From positions 1,302,001 through 1,366,000 of the forward strand of contig CAVWXT010000005.1 of NCBI GenBank assembly GCA_963759115.1: a stretch of 64,000 nt of DNA, written 5' to 3'. Below, in pieces: positions 10,020-19,365 of this stretch. The DNA comes from CAVWXT01 sp963759115. Its GTDB lineage: Bacteria > Planctomycetota > Planctomycetia > Pirellulales > Thermoguttaceae. Position 1 is the stretch's first letter. Each line of letters opens with the position of its first letter. The notes beneath the pieces are model-generated. The model was not told the DNA's origin. It ran no database searches and saw only the letters and a program-made list of their open reading frames with translations. A program made the position numbers and the translations under genes.

Positions 10020-10929
10020 GCGGGGCCGATCAGTTTTCCAAAATCCGAGTTGATAGGGGTAGGGAAGGCCGGTTAAGTTCCCGGCCTCCCCTCCCTCCGA
10101 ACCGGACTGGCGGATTTCCCGCATCCGGCTCTCCGGTTAGTGGTGTTACCTCGTAGAGGATTGGTGAACCGAGCGCGGGAAGGAAACAAGGTTCCTTCTC
10201 GGGATCGGCAGAAGCGAAAGGCCCTGACCTTCACGGGAAGGCCACCAACATGCAACATCGACGGTGCGGCCAATCTGAGCCAAGTTACGTGTGCCTGACG
10301 CAGTCCGTCGTGGCTAGTCGTTGCCGACACTCGCGGTACGGTGTGGTTTTGGCCGTGCGTCATGTTTCATCCCCTTTCCTGCGTCCCTTTGCTCGACGGG
10401 CATTGCCCCGCTTCCTCGCTCGTATGGACGCTCTGACTCCTGGGCGGTCGATTCTTCGTATCCTTATCAGGGACAATGAACTTCGTCCTTGTACCCGCCC
10501 AGGTCTCCTTGCTTCATGTATCAAACCTTCCGACCGTTCCGCCTCCAACCACCTGTTGCCGCCTCTGGGGCTTGGTTTGGTTTCCCCCCGGAGCTTACCG
10601 CGCGGTCTGCCGACCGCATCCCTTGCGAGGACCACAGCGTCACTTGGGCTTCGCCTTTTCCTAGCAGGCTCGCCACGACAACCGGCCGAATCGAGTTCGT
10701 CATCCTGCGGACCAGCCGTTCACCTTCAGTTGCTCTCCACCCCCTCTCACGAGGACGCAGTTACTTTCGGTTACGAAGTTCAAACCCAATTTCGACAAGG
10801 ACTTGCACCTTGCTGATTCGATACACTCACAAGCGCACTAGGAGGCGACTCCAGTCGCCGATTTGCAGTAGTTTTCGGGCAATCGGCGACAGGAGTCGCC
10901 TCCCACAATGAACAACTAACATGCCCTGC
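10020..10929. repeat. 124-bp palindromic MITE-like element split by a group II intron
   Basis: Removing the intron at 10053-10838 leaves 124 bases, the same length as the intact copy at 42385-42508. The arms align with that copy over the whole length: outer arm GGGCCGATCAGTT, inner arm GGAGGCGACTCC and its complement. The right terminal repeat has diverged, and I find no target duplication around this copy. It sits directly after the rluD stop codon. Confidence 0.8.
10053..10838 (-). mobile_element. Group II intron without reverse transcriptase
   Basis: On the minus strand it begins with GTGCG at 10838 and ends with CTAT at 10053. Domain V is at 10099-10131 (GAGCCG...CGGTTC, 33 nt) and is identical in its visible bases to that of the second intron at 54642-54674. 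Domain I-IV sequences near 10355-10830 align with 56030-56515 of the second intron. The reverse transcriptase reading frame is missing between about 10150 and 10370. The ends are fixed by comparison with the unoccupied element at 42 kb. It could splice or move only with a maturase supplied in trans, for which the copy at 54.6 kb is a candidate. Confidence 0.85.
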
Positions 10930-10947
10930 AAGGGGGGGCGGAAGGGC

Positions 10948-10976
10948 GTGACAGACGTGGCGGCGTTGGTTATAAT
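10948..10976 (+). promoter_or_regulatory. Sigma-70-type promoter of the MacAB-like operon
   Basis: GTGACA (10948-10953), a 17-base spacer and a perfect TATAAT (10971-10976), about 90 bases before the ATG at 11066 and just outside the palindromic element. Confidence 0.65.
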
Positions 10977-11065
10977 AGCGGCTTGGAACGGCAGTTGATT
11001 GCCCTCCCGCCGCTCCGCGCAGGCATGAGAGTGCCTGTTCCTGCCAACCCACACGAGGTCGCCGC

Positions 11066-12952
11066 ATGGCTCGACCGTCGCCCACCGCGTTCTCGAGTCG
11101 TCGCGGGTTTTCCTCGCGCAAGCTGTTGGCCGCGCTGGTGCTGCTGCTGGTCCTGCCGGCCCTCGGCTTCTCCCTGTGGCCGAAGTTCTCCTGGTCGACC
11201 GCGGAGACGATGCCGATGATGCACCGCGTGGCCAAGGGCGAGTTCCTCCACGAGATCACCGATCGGGGCAACGTCGAGAGCGCCAACAACGTCGAGATCA
11301 AGTGCGAAGTGAAGGCGAAGAACGCGATGGGCACCACGATCCTGGAGATCGTGCCGGAGGGGCAGCAGGTCAAGGCCGGCGACGTGCTGGCTCGTCTCGA
11401 TTCGTCCGCGCTGGAAAACGATCGCACCGCCCAGTTGATCGCCTGGAACAACAGCAAGGCATCGCTGATTCAGGCCCAGCGGGTCTTGGAGACCGCCGAA
11501 ATCTCCCTGAGGGAATACATCGGAGCCGAGGAGACCTTGTTGGCGGAAGAAGGCTTGGAGACGGCGACGATCTCTCCCAAGTACGGGTCGGCGGAGGGAT
11601 CCAAGCCGAGCGGCGCGAACGGCGCCAAGAACGACGACCCGGCGACCGCCGCCAAACCCAAACCGGGCACGTATCAGCAGACCGAACAAGGCATCCAGAG
11701 CGAGATCTTCGTGGCCAAAGAGGATCTCAGCCGGGCGCAGCAATACCTGGTCTACAGCAAGCGACTGGCCGCCAAGGGCTACATCACAAACCAGCAGTTG
11801 AAGGCCGACGAGTTCGCCCTGGAGAAAGCCAAGAACGCGCTCGACATTGCCAACACCAAGCTGCGGGTGCTGCAAGACTTCACCAAGCGAAAGATGCTCG
11901 TCCAGTTGGAGGCCGACGTCAAGACGGCCGAAGCCAGGCTCGATGCGGCCAAGGCCACTCATGACCTCGACACCACGCAACTGAAGTTGATCGAGAGCCA
12001 GATCGAGAAGTGCGTGATGAAGGCGCCCGAGGATGGTCAAGTGGTCTACGCCAACGTCACCGGCTGGCGCGGCACCAAGGAATTCATCATCGCGGCCGGC
12101 GAGCAGGTGCGCGAGCGGCAGGTCCTCATTCGCCTGCCCGATCCCAAGAAGATGCAGGTGGTGGCGAAGATCAACGAAGCGAAGATCGCCCAGGTGGCCG
12201 TGGGCATGCCAGCCGCGGTCCGGCTCGATGCCTTCCCGGAGTTGGAACTGCACGGCGCCGTGGAGAAGGTCAGCGAGTTCCCCGTGCCCACGTCATGGAT
12301 GGGATCGAGCGTGAAAGAATACGAAACGATGGTGCGGATTCAAGAGTCGCCGCCGGGGCTGCGGCCGGGATTGACGGCCGAAGTGCGGATTTGCGTGGAA
12401 CAGACGCCCGACGTGCTTCAATTGCCGGTGCAAGCCATCTTCGAACACGGCGACAAGTACTACTGCGTGACCGCCGACGGGGGCCGCTGGTTTGCCCGCG
12501 AAGTCACCATCGGCTCCACCAACGACAAGACGGTGGTGGTGCGCGGGGGAGTGTCCGAAGGAGAAGAGGTGGTGTTGAACGCCGTGGCCTACCGCGAGAA
12601 GGTGGCTCTGCCGGAACTGCCCTCCGAGCGACGCTCCGCGGCGGTGGCGGAAGGGGCGACGAAGGACAAGGACGACGCCTCGCCGGCCAACAAACCGGCC
12701 AAGACCGACAACGCGATTGCCCTGACCGACAGCCTGTTCCGCCAGTACGATCTCGACGGCGACGGGAAGGTGCGGCTCGTGGACCTGCCGGAGAAGCTGC
12801 GTTTGCGCCTGCAAGCCGCCGACGTCGACCATGACGGATTCGTCGAACGGGCCGAATGGGTCGCCGTCGCCAGCCGCGTGATGGGCGCGGCGGGCGTTCT
12901 TCCCATCAGCCCGCCGAAGGGGGCGGCCACCGTCGACGCCAACAGCCGATGA
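11066..12952 (+). CDS. MacA/HlyD-type periplasmic adaptor with C-terminal EF-hands
   Basis: The 628-residue protein has an N-terminal membrane anchor (about residues 18-40), a biotinyl-lipoyl-like half (EVKAKNAMGTTILEIVPEGQ), a long coiled-coil hairpin (about 130-320), the second lipoyl half (CVMKAPEDGQVVYAN) and beta-barrel and membrane-proximal domains. It links an inner-membrane ABC transporter to an outer-membrane exit duct. The C terminus adds two calcium-binding EF-hand loops, DLDGDGKVRLVD at residue 562 and DVDHDGFVERAE at residue 586, which adaptors normally lack. The ATPase and permease genes follow, so this is a MacAB-like exporter of unknown cargo. Confidence 0.85.
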   Translation: MARPSPTAFSSRRGFSSRKLLAALVLLLVLPALGFSLWPKFSWSTAETMPMMHRVAKGEFLHEITDRGNVESANNVEIKCEVKAKNAMGTTILEIVPEGQQVKAGDVLARLDSSALENDRTAQLIAWNNSKASLIQAQRVLETAEISLREYIGAEETLLAEEGLETATISPKYGSAEGSKPSGANGAKNDDPATAAKPKPGTYQQTEQGIQSEIFVAKEDLSRAQQYLVYSKRLAAKGYITNQQLKADEFALEKAKNALDIANTKLRVLQDFTKRKMLVQLEADVKTAEARLDAAKATHDLDTTQLKLIESQIEKCVMKAPEDGQVVYANVTGWRGTKEFIIAAGEQVRERQVLIRLPDPKKMQVVAKINEAKIAQVAVGMPAAVRLDAFPELELHGAVEKVSEFPVPTSWMGSSVKEYETMVRIQESPPGLRPGLTAEVRICVEQTPDVLQLPVQAIFEHGDKYYCVTADGGRWFAREVTIGSTNDKTVVVRGGVSEGEEVVLNAVAYREKVALPELPSERRSAAVAEGATKDKDDASPANKPAKTDNAIALTDSLFRQYDLDGDGKVRLVDLPEKLRLRLQAADVDHDGFVERAEWVAVASRVMGAAGVLPISPPKGAATVDANSR

Positions 12953-13025
12953 CACGGCGGGCGTTCTTCTGCGCATGCCCGCCACACCTGGGCATGGCAC
13001 TCGATTTCTCGCCGGGATTCCGACC

Positions 13026-13716
13026 ATGACCTCTGCCGCCCGCGCACTCGACGTGACCAAGATGTACGTCATGGACGGCGAGACGGTCCACGCGCTGCGC
13101 GGCATCACCCTGGATGTTCCCGTCGGCGATTACGTGGCGATCATGGGCACGTCGGGCTCGGGCAAGAGCACGCTCTTGAACCTGCTGGGCTGCCTCGATC
13201 GGCCCACCTCCGGCCGGCTGCTGCTCGGCGACGAGGAGTTGAGCCATGCCACCGACGACCGGCTCTCGGAGATTCGCGCCTCGCACATCGGTTTCGTCTT
13301 CCAGTCGTACAACCTGATCCCGCAACTGACGGTGCTGGAGAACATCGAGGTCCCGCTCTACTACCAGGGGCGGCTGGCCCGGCACGAACGCCAGCGGAGC
13401 CGCGAGCTGGCCGAGATGGTGGGGCTGGGCCAGCGGCTGAAGCATCGCCCCACCCAACTCTCCGGCGGTCAGCAGCAGCGCGTGGCCATCGCCCGAAGCC
13501 TGATCAACGACCCCTATTTCATCCTCGCCGACGAGCCGACCGGCAACCTCGACTCGGCCACCACCGAAGAGATCCTCCAATTGCTGGAGCGACTTGAACC
13601 AGCAGGGCAAGACCATCATCATGGTGACCCACGAGCCCGACGTCGGCAACCGCGCCAAGCGCATCGTGCGGCTGCGCGACGGCACGATTTGCGCCGACGA
13701 TCGCCTCCGAGACTGA
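13026..13716 (+). CDS. ABC transporter ATPase, MacB/LolD group, one frameshift
   Basis: Walker A GTSGSGKSTLLNLLGCLDRP, Q-loop FQSYNLIPQLTVLENIEVPL, signature LSGGQQQRVAIARSLINDP and Walker B FILADEPTGNLDS are all readable. The frame slips near 13602 and continues as KTIIMVTHEPDVGNRAKRIV to the TGA at 13716. About 230 residues is normal for this group. It powers the permease that begins 4 bases later and works with the adaptor upstream. The ATG at 13026 is preferred because the family start (ALDVTKMY) follows shortly after. Confidence 0.85.
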
Positions 13717-13719
13717 ACC

Positions 13720-15055
13720 ATGTTCTTCTTTTGGCTCCGCACCTGGCAATTGGGCATCAAGAGCTTGCTCTTGCACCCGCTGCGGTCGCTCTTGACGGTG
13801 CTGGGCATCTTCATCGGCGTGGCCAGCGTGATCTGGCTCTTGGCCATCGGCGAGGGGATCAGCCGCAAGGCCCAGGAGCAGATCGAAGGGCTGGGGGCCA
13901 ACAACATCATCGTCCGCTCGATCAAGCCGCCCGCGGAATCGGTCGAAAACTCCAGCAGCACCAACAACGTCGTGCCCTACGGAATCACCCGCGACGACTT
14001 CGACCGGCTGTCGACAACCATCCCCACGATCGACCGGGCGCTGCCGATCCGCGAGCTGCGGTACCGCTTCGGCTATCTGAGCCGTGCTGGTCGAGGGGCG
14101 GCTGGTCGGCTGCACGCCCGAGTACGCCGAGGTGACCAAGCTGGAGGTCGCCCGCGGCCGGTTCCTTTCCGACGTGGACGATCGCGAGAAATGGAACCAC
14201 TGCGTGCTGGCCTCCGGCACGGCCGAGCGGCTGTTCCCCTTCGAGGACCCGATCGGCCGGGCGATCCGCATCGAAGAGGCGTTCTACGTCGTGGTGGGGA
14301 TCATGAAAGAGCGTTCGCCCGACGGCGGGCATCGGCGGCTCGCTGTCCGCCCAGGATTTCAAGTACGACGTCTACATCCCCATCAATACGCTGTGGAGCC
14401 GCATCGGCGATTTCATCGTCACCCAGCGGAGCGGATCGCACGAGGGCGAGATCGTCGAACTCAGCCAGGTGACGCTGCGGGTGAACAAGGTGGAGAACGT
14501 GATGGAGACCGCCGACCTGGTCAAAGAGACGCTCAAGCGGCAGCACCGCATGGAGGACTACGGCGTGACCGTGCCCCTGGAACTGCTGGAACAGGCCCGG
14601 ACCACGCGGCTGATGTTCATCATGTTCATGGGCCTGATCGCGGCCATCTCGCTGGTGGTGGGCGGGATCGGCATCATGAACATCATGCTCGCCACGGTAA
14701 CCGAGCGGACCCGCGAAATCGGCATCCGCCGCGCCCTGGGCGCCAAACGCGGCGACATCGTCCGGCAGTTCCTCGTGGAGACCATCGCGCTGTCGACAGT
14801 CGGCGGCCTGACCGGCATCCTCGGCGGCCTGACGTGCGGACCGATCATGAATACCTTCCGTTCCATTTTGGAGCGGACCCGGCCCGACGTCGTGGAGCGG
14901 TTGCCCGAGGTCATTCGCTCGGTGACGCCGATCGTGGTGCCGTGGTCGATTCCGCTGGCTTTCTTCATCTCGCTGACGATCGGCGTGATTTTTGGACTGT
15001 ATCCGGCGCAGGCGCCGCCACGATGGACCCCATCGAGGCGCTGCGACACGAGTAG
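13720..15055 (+). CDS. ABC transporter permease, MacB/FtsX type, frameshifted
   Basis: The N terminus holds the first membrane helix (LRSLLTVLGIFIGVASVIW). A large extracytoplasmic domain and three more helices follow, ending in the family signature TERTREIGIRRALGAKRGDI and a final helix before MDPIEALRHE at 15055. This is the MacB_PCD plus FtsX layout of mechanotransmission exporters. Frame breaks occur near 14085, 14335 and 15018, yet every expected segment is present in order. It is the third gene of the operon. The substrate is unknown. Confidence 0.8.
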
Positions 15056-15189
15056 CCGAGGAGCTTCGAGCGACCCTGCGGCGCGTTTCACGCACCCTAT
15101 CCCATTACTGATTCTGGCTCCGCCTTGCTGAAGCAACCCCCCATTCAGGCAGGGATGCGCCGGAAATTCGCAAGAAATTGTTCTCGCGA

Positions 15190-15220
15190 GTGAACCTTTT
15201 GGCGGCAACAGGGGAATCAC
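15190..15220 (+). promoter_or_regulatory. 31-nt motif copy 1, upstream of the sigma factor gene
   Basis: GTGAACCTTTT, 10 variable bases, then GGGGAATCAC. An identical pair of blocks with the same 10-base spacing precedes the anti-sigma gene (15771-15801). It ends 7 bases before the ATG at 15228. GAACC resembles an ECF -35 core, and GGGGAA could serve as a ribosome site. Autoregulation is an inference. Confidence 0.5.
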
Positions 15221-15227
15221 CAATAGA

Positions 15228-15818
15228 ATGAACATGTCCGAAGACGATGAACGCGAGTTGATCGACCGTGCCCGGGCCGGCGAGGCGATTGCCTTCGAGC
15301 AGCTCGCCGAGCAGCACGCGGCACGCCTGTGGCGCTGTGCGCTAGCTCTTGGCAAGAATGGCCACTGGGCCGAAGATCTTTCGCAAGAGACCCTGGTCGA
15401 AGCGTGGCGATCCTTGGCACGTTTCGATGGCCGTTGCCAGTTCTCCACTTGGCTCTACGGCATTCTACGGCACCGGTTCTTGAAAGGACGGCGACACCAG
15501 AACGCCGCCAGGTCTGCCGCACCAGATGCTCTTGGCCAAGTGCCATGCACTTCACACACGCCCAGTAGTTCCGCGGAGGCCTCCGAAGATGCCAGCCGGA
15601 TTCGCCAAGCGGTTGCGAGCTTGCCGGAAGTGCATCGCTTAGTCGTCGAACTCCGTTTCTTCGCAGGGGCGACGTTGGACGAGATGGCCACGGCTCTTGG
15701 CTGTCCGTTGGGGACGGTGAAGTCGCGATTGCATCACGCGTTGGAAAGATTGCGGCAAATGAACCTTGAGGTGAACCTTTTCACTTCGAATGGGGAATCA
15801 CGGGGTAGCAAACCATGA
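15228..15818 (+). CDS. ECF-type RNA polymerase sigma factor
   Basis: The 196-residue protein has region 2 near residues 20-85 (SQETLVEAWRSLARFDGRCQ, then FSTWLYGILRH) and region 4 near 130-180 (LPEVHRLVVELRFFAGATLD and LGCPLGTVKSRLHHALERLR). It directs polymerase to a small regulon, normally held back by the anti-sigma factor encoded next, whose ATG overlaps this stop codon by 4 bases. A 31-base motif lies before each gene of the pair. The ATG at 15228 is followed by another in-frame ATG two codons later; either is possible. Confidence 0.9.
   Translation: MNMSEDDERELIDRARAGEAIAFEQLAEQHAARLWRCALALGKNGHWAEDLSQETLVEAWRSLARFDGRCQFSTWLYGILRHRFLKGRRHQNAARSAAPDALGQVPCTSHTPSSSAEASEDASRIRQAVASLPEVHRLVVELRFFAGATLDEMATALGCPLGTVKSRLHHALERLRQMNLEVNLFTSNGESRGSKP
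15771..15801 (+). promoter_or_regulatory. 31-nt motif copy 2, within the end of the sigma gene, upstream of the anti-sigma gene
   Basis: The same GTGAACCTTTT and GGGGAATCAC blocks as at 15190-15220, again separated by 10 bases. It lies inside the last codons of the sigma gene and ends 13 bases before the ATG of the anti-sigma gene. Confidence 0.5.
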
Positions 15819-17446
15819 ATGATCTCCATCACAACTGCGAACTTTGGGCCGAGCCGATCAGCTTGCTGGCGGCCGGTTGCTTATCAACCGACGAAGAGCG
15901 AGATGTTCGTCGACATTTCGAGACGTGTCCCGATTGTCGCGAGCGTTTTGGGCAACTGACACAGTTGTGCGGCGCGCTTGCTGAGGCACAATTGCCGGTC
16001 AACGTCGCGGAAATCGCCATCGTCGAGCGAGTTATGTCGGCGGTCGCCTCTGAGGAATCTCGGCGGCCCCTCGTTCGCACGCGGTCGGAGATGATTCAGC
16101 CCTCGCTACTTACCCGTTCCCTAGACAATTGGAGGTGTATCATGCGTTCCCCAGTTTCTCGCATTGCGGCAGCAGCCATTTTTGTTCTGGCCATCACAGG
16201 AGTTGCCTTGTTTTTCCCCGGCAGCGGCGCCACGTTCGCCTTTGACGACTTCGCTGCCCCGATCCTCGAAGCGAAGACCTTTAAGTGCAAGATGATTATT
16301 GAAACGAAGGGTCCGCCCGCGCGGACAATAACGAGCGAGATAATGACGCTGGGCGGAACTCGAATGCGTCAGGTGACGGAACTGCCTGACATGCCGAAGT
16401 TTGTGATGATCCAGGATTCTAGCCAGGGCAAGAGTCTCACTCTGGAGCCCGCGTCTAAAACGGCTACGGTCATCACTTCCACCAAAAACCGCAAAGACAA
16501 GACTCCCGAATCCGGGGGTCTCTTTACCCTTTTTCGTTTGTTCCAGCTCGTTGAGGAGAAACCAGGCGCTGTCGAACACGAATCACTGGGCGAGAAGGAG
16601 ATCGACGGGCGCAAGGTCGTCGGGTTCCATATTAGCAGCCAGCCCCACGACTTGATTTTGTGGGGCGATCCTAAAACCGGTCTACCGGTCCGCGTCGAAA
16701 TGACCTCGGGAATGGAAGGCAGTGTGAAAGCGACGTTCAGCGACTTTGTGTTCAACGTCGATATGGACGAGTCGTTGTTTAGCCTTGAGCCGCCGGCCGG
16801 CTACAAGCTACGGAACGCGAAGACCGATGACTCCCCGGAGGAGGAGAAGGATCTGATCGAAATGTTCCGCGAATACAGCAAACTGAGCGACGGCGCTTTC
16901 CCGGACTCGCTCGACTTTCTGACAACGACGACAATCGCTGGGAAGAAGGCTGGTCTCCGGATGTCTACCCAGAAGATGTGGGAAGATTTCGCTCCGGGGA
17001 AGGGGAAGCCGAACGAGGAGCAGATGCGCAAGTTAGAGGAGCTGATGCTCAAGCTGACCGAGGGGAAGCCGAATGAAGAGCAGATTAAAGAAATCGCGGA
17101 GCAGATGAAAGAGTATGTTGAAACTCAGACGCAGAAGACCGCAGAAGGCGGGGAAGTCCAGGCGCAGGAGACCGAGGAAGTCCGGCAAGCCCGGTTCAAC
17201 GAAATTCAGCAACGAGTTCAGCGAGGTTTGAGTTTCGCCATCCGCCTTTCGCCGAACGCCAACGCGCATTACGTGGGCAAAGGCGTTTCGTTTGGCGCGG
17301 CCGACACGCCGATCTTCTGGTATCGGCCGAAGGACTCGAAGAACTATCGAGTCATTTATGCCGATCTTTCGGTCCGTGACTCCGACACGCCGCCCAACGT
17401 GACCAGCGCCCAGCCGGTGCATGCCCCGTCTGGTCCGAAGAAGTAA
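15815..17446 (+). CDS. Zinc-finger anti-sigma factor with LolA-like extracytoplasmic domain
   Basis: The 543-residue protein starts with a cytosolic zinc-binding anti-sigma domain: His34-x3-Cys38-x2-Cys41 (HFETCPDC). One membrane helix follows near residues 112-130 (RIAAAAIFVLAITGVALFF). The outer part resembles the LolA/LppX-like lipoprotein-carrier fold seen in planctomycete anti-sigma proteins (DLILWGDPKTGLPVRVEM is typical). A Lys/Glu-rich stretch contains a repeated GKPNEEQ unit near residues 390-415. It probably senses an envelope signal outside and releases the sigma factor inside. It overlaps the sigma gene by 4 bases. Confidence 0.8.
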   Translation: MNDLHHNCELWAEPISLLAAGCLSTDEERDVRRHFETCPDCRERFGQLTQLCGALAEAQLPVNVAEIAIVERVMSAVASEESRRPLVRTRSEMIQPSLLTRSLDNWRCIMRSPVSRIAAAAIFVLAITGVALFFPGSGATFAFDDFAAPILEAKTFKCKMIIETKGPPARTITSEIMTLGGTRMRQVTELPDMPKFVMIQDSSQGKSLTLEPASKTATVITSTKNRKDKTPESGGLFTLFRLFQLVEEKPGAVEHESLGEKEIDGRKVVGFHISSQPHDLILWGDPKTGLPVRVEMTSGMEGSVKATFSDFVFNVDMDESLFSLEPPAGYKLRNAKTDDSPEEEKDLIEMFREYSKLSDGAFPDSLDFLTTTTIAGKKAGLRMSTQKMWEDFAPGKGKPNEEQMRKLEELMLKLTEGKPNEEQIKEIAEQMKEYVETQTQKTAEGGEVQAQETEEVRQARFNEIQQRVQRGLSFAIRLSPNANAHYVGKGVSFGAADTPIFWYRPKDSKNYRVIYADLSVRDSDTPPNVTSAQPVHAPSGPKK

Positions 17447-17583
17447 TCCAGCGGCAGCCGGTACCACGCTACTGCCAAAGGAATCGCGCAAGTGTAGACC
17501 GCGCAATCCAGTGACGCAGTCGTGGGGAAGAACTTGGCAGTTGGCTCATCGGCGTGCTATCAGGCAGAACTGCGGCACGAACG

Positions 17584-17927
17584 TCAGCCACTCGATTCCT
17601 GCTCGTCGACGGCGATGCGTTGGCCTTCCCGGCGGGCAATGTCGATGATGATGCTCGAATCGTCCTCTTCCCACTGCTTCTCGCCGCAGGCGATCGGTTC
17701 GATGCGGCTGTCGATGTGCGCCGCCTGGCACCAGAGCAAGTCCACGTACCGACGGTCTGTGGCATTGTCGAATTGGGGCGATACCACAACCAGATCAATA
17801 TCGCTCCAGCGATGGGCCGTCCCCGCGCCACGAAACCGAATACGACGCCAAAGCGGATCGCCACCCCTTGGCGTTTCAGGGATTGCAGATAGTCTCTCGT
17901 AACGGTTGCTATCGACCGATCAACCAT
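17584..17927 (-). CDS. MNT-type nucleotidyltransferase domain protein, one frameshift
   Basis: Read in two frames: the N-terminal VDRSIATVTRDYLQSLKRQG and RFGVVFG run into a Ser-Asp-Ile-Asp-Leu motif (WSDIDLVVVSPQFDN) after a slip near 17815. The GS(x)xRG...SDIDL pattern defines minimal nucleotidyltransferases such as the MntA antitoxin. About 114 residues is normal. No HEPN partner gene is visible beside it, unlike MntA/HepT pairs. The frame slip interrupts the core motif, so it may be inactive if the slip is real. Confidence 0.6.
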
Positions 17928-17982
17928 GCCGTCATTGTACCAAGTCAGTGGCCCGATTCAATCGTGGCGTACTCAACGTAAT

Positions 17983-19267
17983 TCACTGCCCCAGCGCCAG
18001 CAACGCCACGCCGCCGAGCATGGGGATGGCGAACAGCAGTGCGATGCGGACCAAGAGCCGCCAGCCGCCCAAGAGCCCCGCAATGCCCGTCTTCGACACC
18101 AGGTTGGCCATCGCCGCCAACACGATCATGCGCCAGCCGTCGGCGGCAACCAGTGGGTCGCTCAACGACATCCGCGCCGTCGAGAGCGTGATGGCGTCGA
18201 CTTCCGTCAGGCCGGAGAGAAACGCCACCACGTAGAGCCCCTGGTTCTGCCAATGATGCCTCGCCACGGCAGACGCCAGCAGCACGGCGGCATACGTCGC
18301 GCCGAACACCAACGCCGACGTCAATTGTGCGGGGTTCTTCTGCTCGGGCATGGGCGTCGGCTGCCGCCGCGCGCAGAACCAGAGCACCGCGGCCGGCGCC
18401 AGCGTCAAGGCCATCAGAATCGCCATCGGCAGGACAACGGTCTGCACGAATGGCCCCGACACGACGGCCACTTCCAACAGCACGCGCACGTACATTACCG
18501 TCGAGGCGATCATGATGACGACGGCAGCCGCGCGCGGCCGCGGGGTCGCCCCGTGTTCCGCGGGAATAGCTGACGGTGGTGGCCGTGCTGGAGATGGCCC
18601 CGCCGAGGATGCCTCCCAACAGGATTCCCGCGTCGCGGCCCAGGAACTTGTAGGTGATGTAGCCGCCCAGGCTCAACCCCACGATCAGCACGACCATCAG
18701 CCACGTTTCGAAGGGGTTGAACACGTCGAACGGTCCCGGCGGCTGGTTGGCCGTGGAGGGTCCCGAGGGGAGCACGCTGGACGGGCCATAATTCTGGTTC
18801 GGCAGGACCGGCAGGATAATGCACGTGATGAGCACGAATTGCATGATCGCCCGCAGGTCCGCGTCGCCCAGTTTCTTGGCGATGCCGTGCAATTCGGGTT
18901 TGAATTGCAGCAGCACGGCCACGCCGCCGCCCACGACGATGGCCACCGACATCGAGCCGATCACCACGAACGCCCCCACGGCGTACATCAATAGCATCGC
19001 GACGTCGGTGGTACTGCCGGGATGGGGATCGGGCTGTGGCCGCGACAGATGGCCGACGACCGTCACTGCCACTACGCCACCCATTCCGGCGGCAACGATC
19101 CAGCCGGCGTGGAACTCGATGGCCAGCATGGCCGAAAGGCTGCCGAAGACCGTAATCAGCGGGAAGGTGCGCATGCCGGCGATGCCGGTTGCCGCGTGTT
19201 CCCGTTGCAGGCCGACCAGCAGGCCCAGCAAGAGCGCAATTCCCAACTGTTGAAAATTCGGTTCCAT
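17983..19267 (-). CDS. MgtC/DUF4010-family membrane protein, one frameshift
   Basis: The ATG at 19267 begins an N-terminal MgtC-like domain (LGIALLLGLLVGLQREH and RTFPLITVFGSLSAML), followed by more membrane helices and a C-terminal DUF4010 part ending at 17983 (LVSKTGIAGLLGG). About 428 residues and 11-12 helices are expected for this family. The frame slips near 18535 between the two halves, both well conserved. The function is not established; MgtC relatives act in magnesium stress, but DUF4010 proteins have no proven substrate. It is divergent from the TPR gene at 19366. Confidence 0.75.
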
Positions 19268-19330
19268 CAAGCAATTGTAGCACCCGGCCCCGCGCCGGCG
19301 GCGGCAAAAGAAGGGTGGAAAAAGAGACAT

Positions 19331-19359
19331 TTGCCATAACCACCCGATAGTGTTAGAAT
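19331..19359 (+). promoter_or_regulatory. Sigma-70-type promoter giving a probable leaderless transcript
   Basis: TTGCCA (19331-19336), a 17-base spacer and TAGAAT (19354-19359). The ATG of the TPR gene begins only 7 bases after the -10 box, where transcription would be expected to start, and no ribosome site fits between them. Confidence 0.55.
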
Positions 19360-19365
19360 GACGCC

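Noticed and set aside
10250..10816. A 188-residue open frame on the plus strand
   Set aside because: It lies wholly inside the group II intron RNA domains, antisense to it, and aligns with non-coding parts of the second intron.
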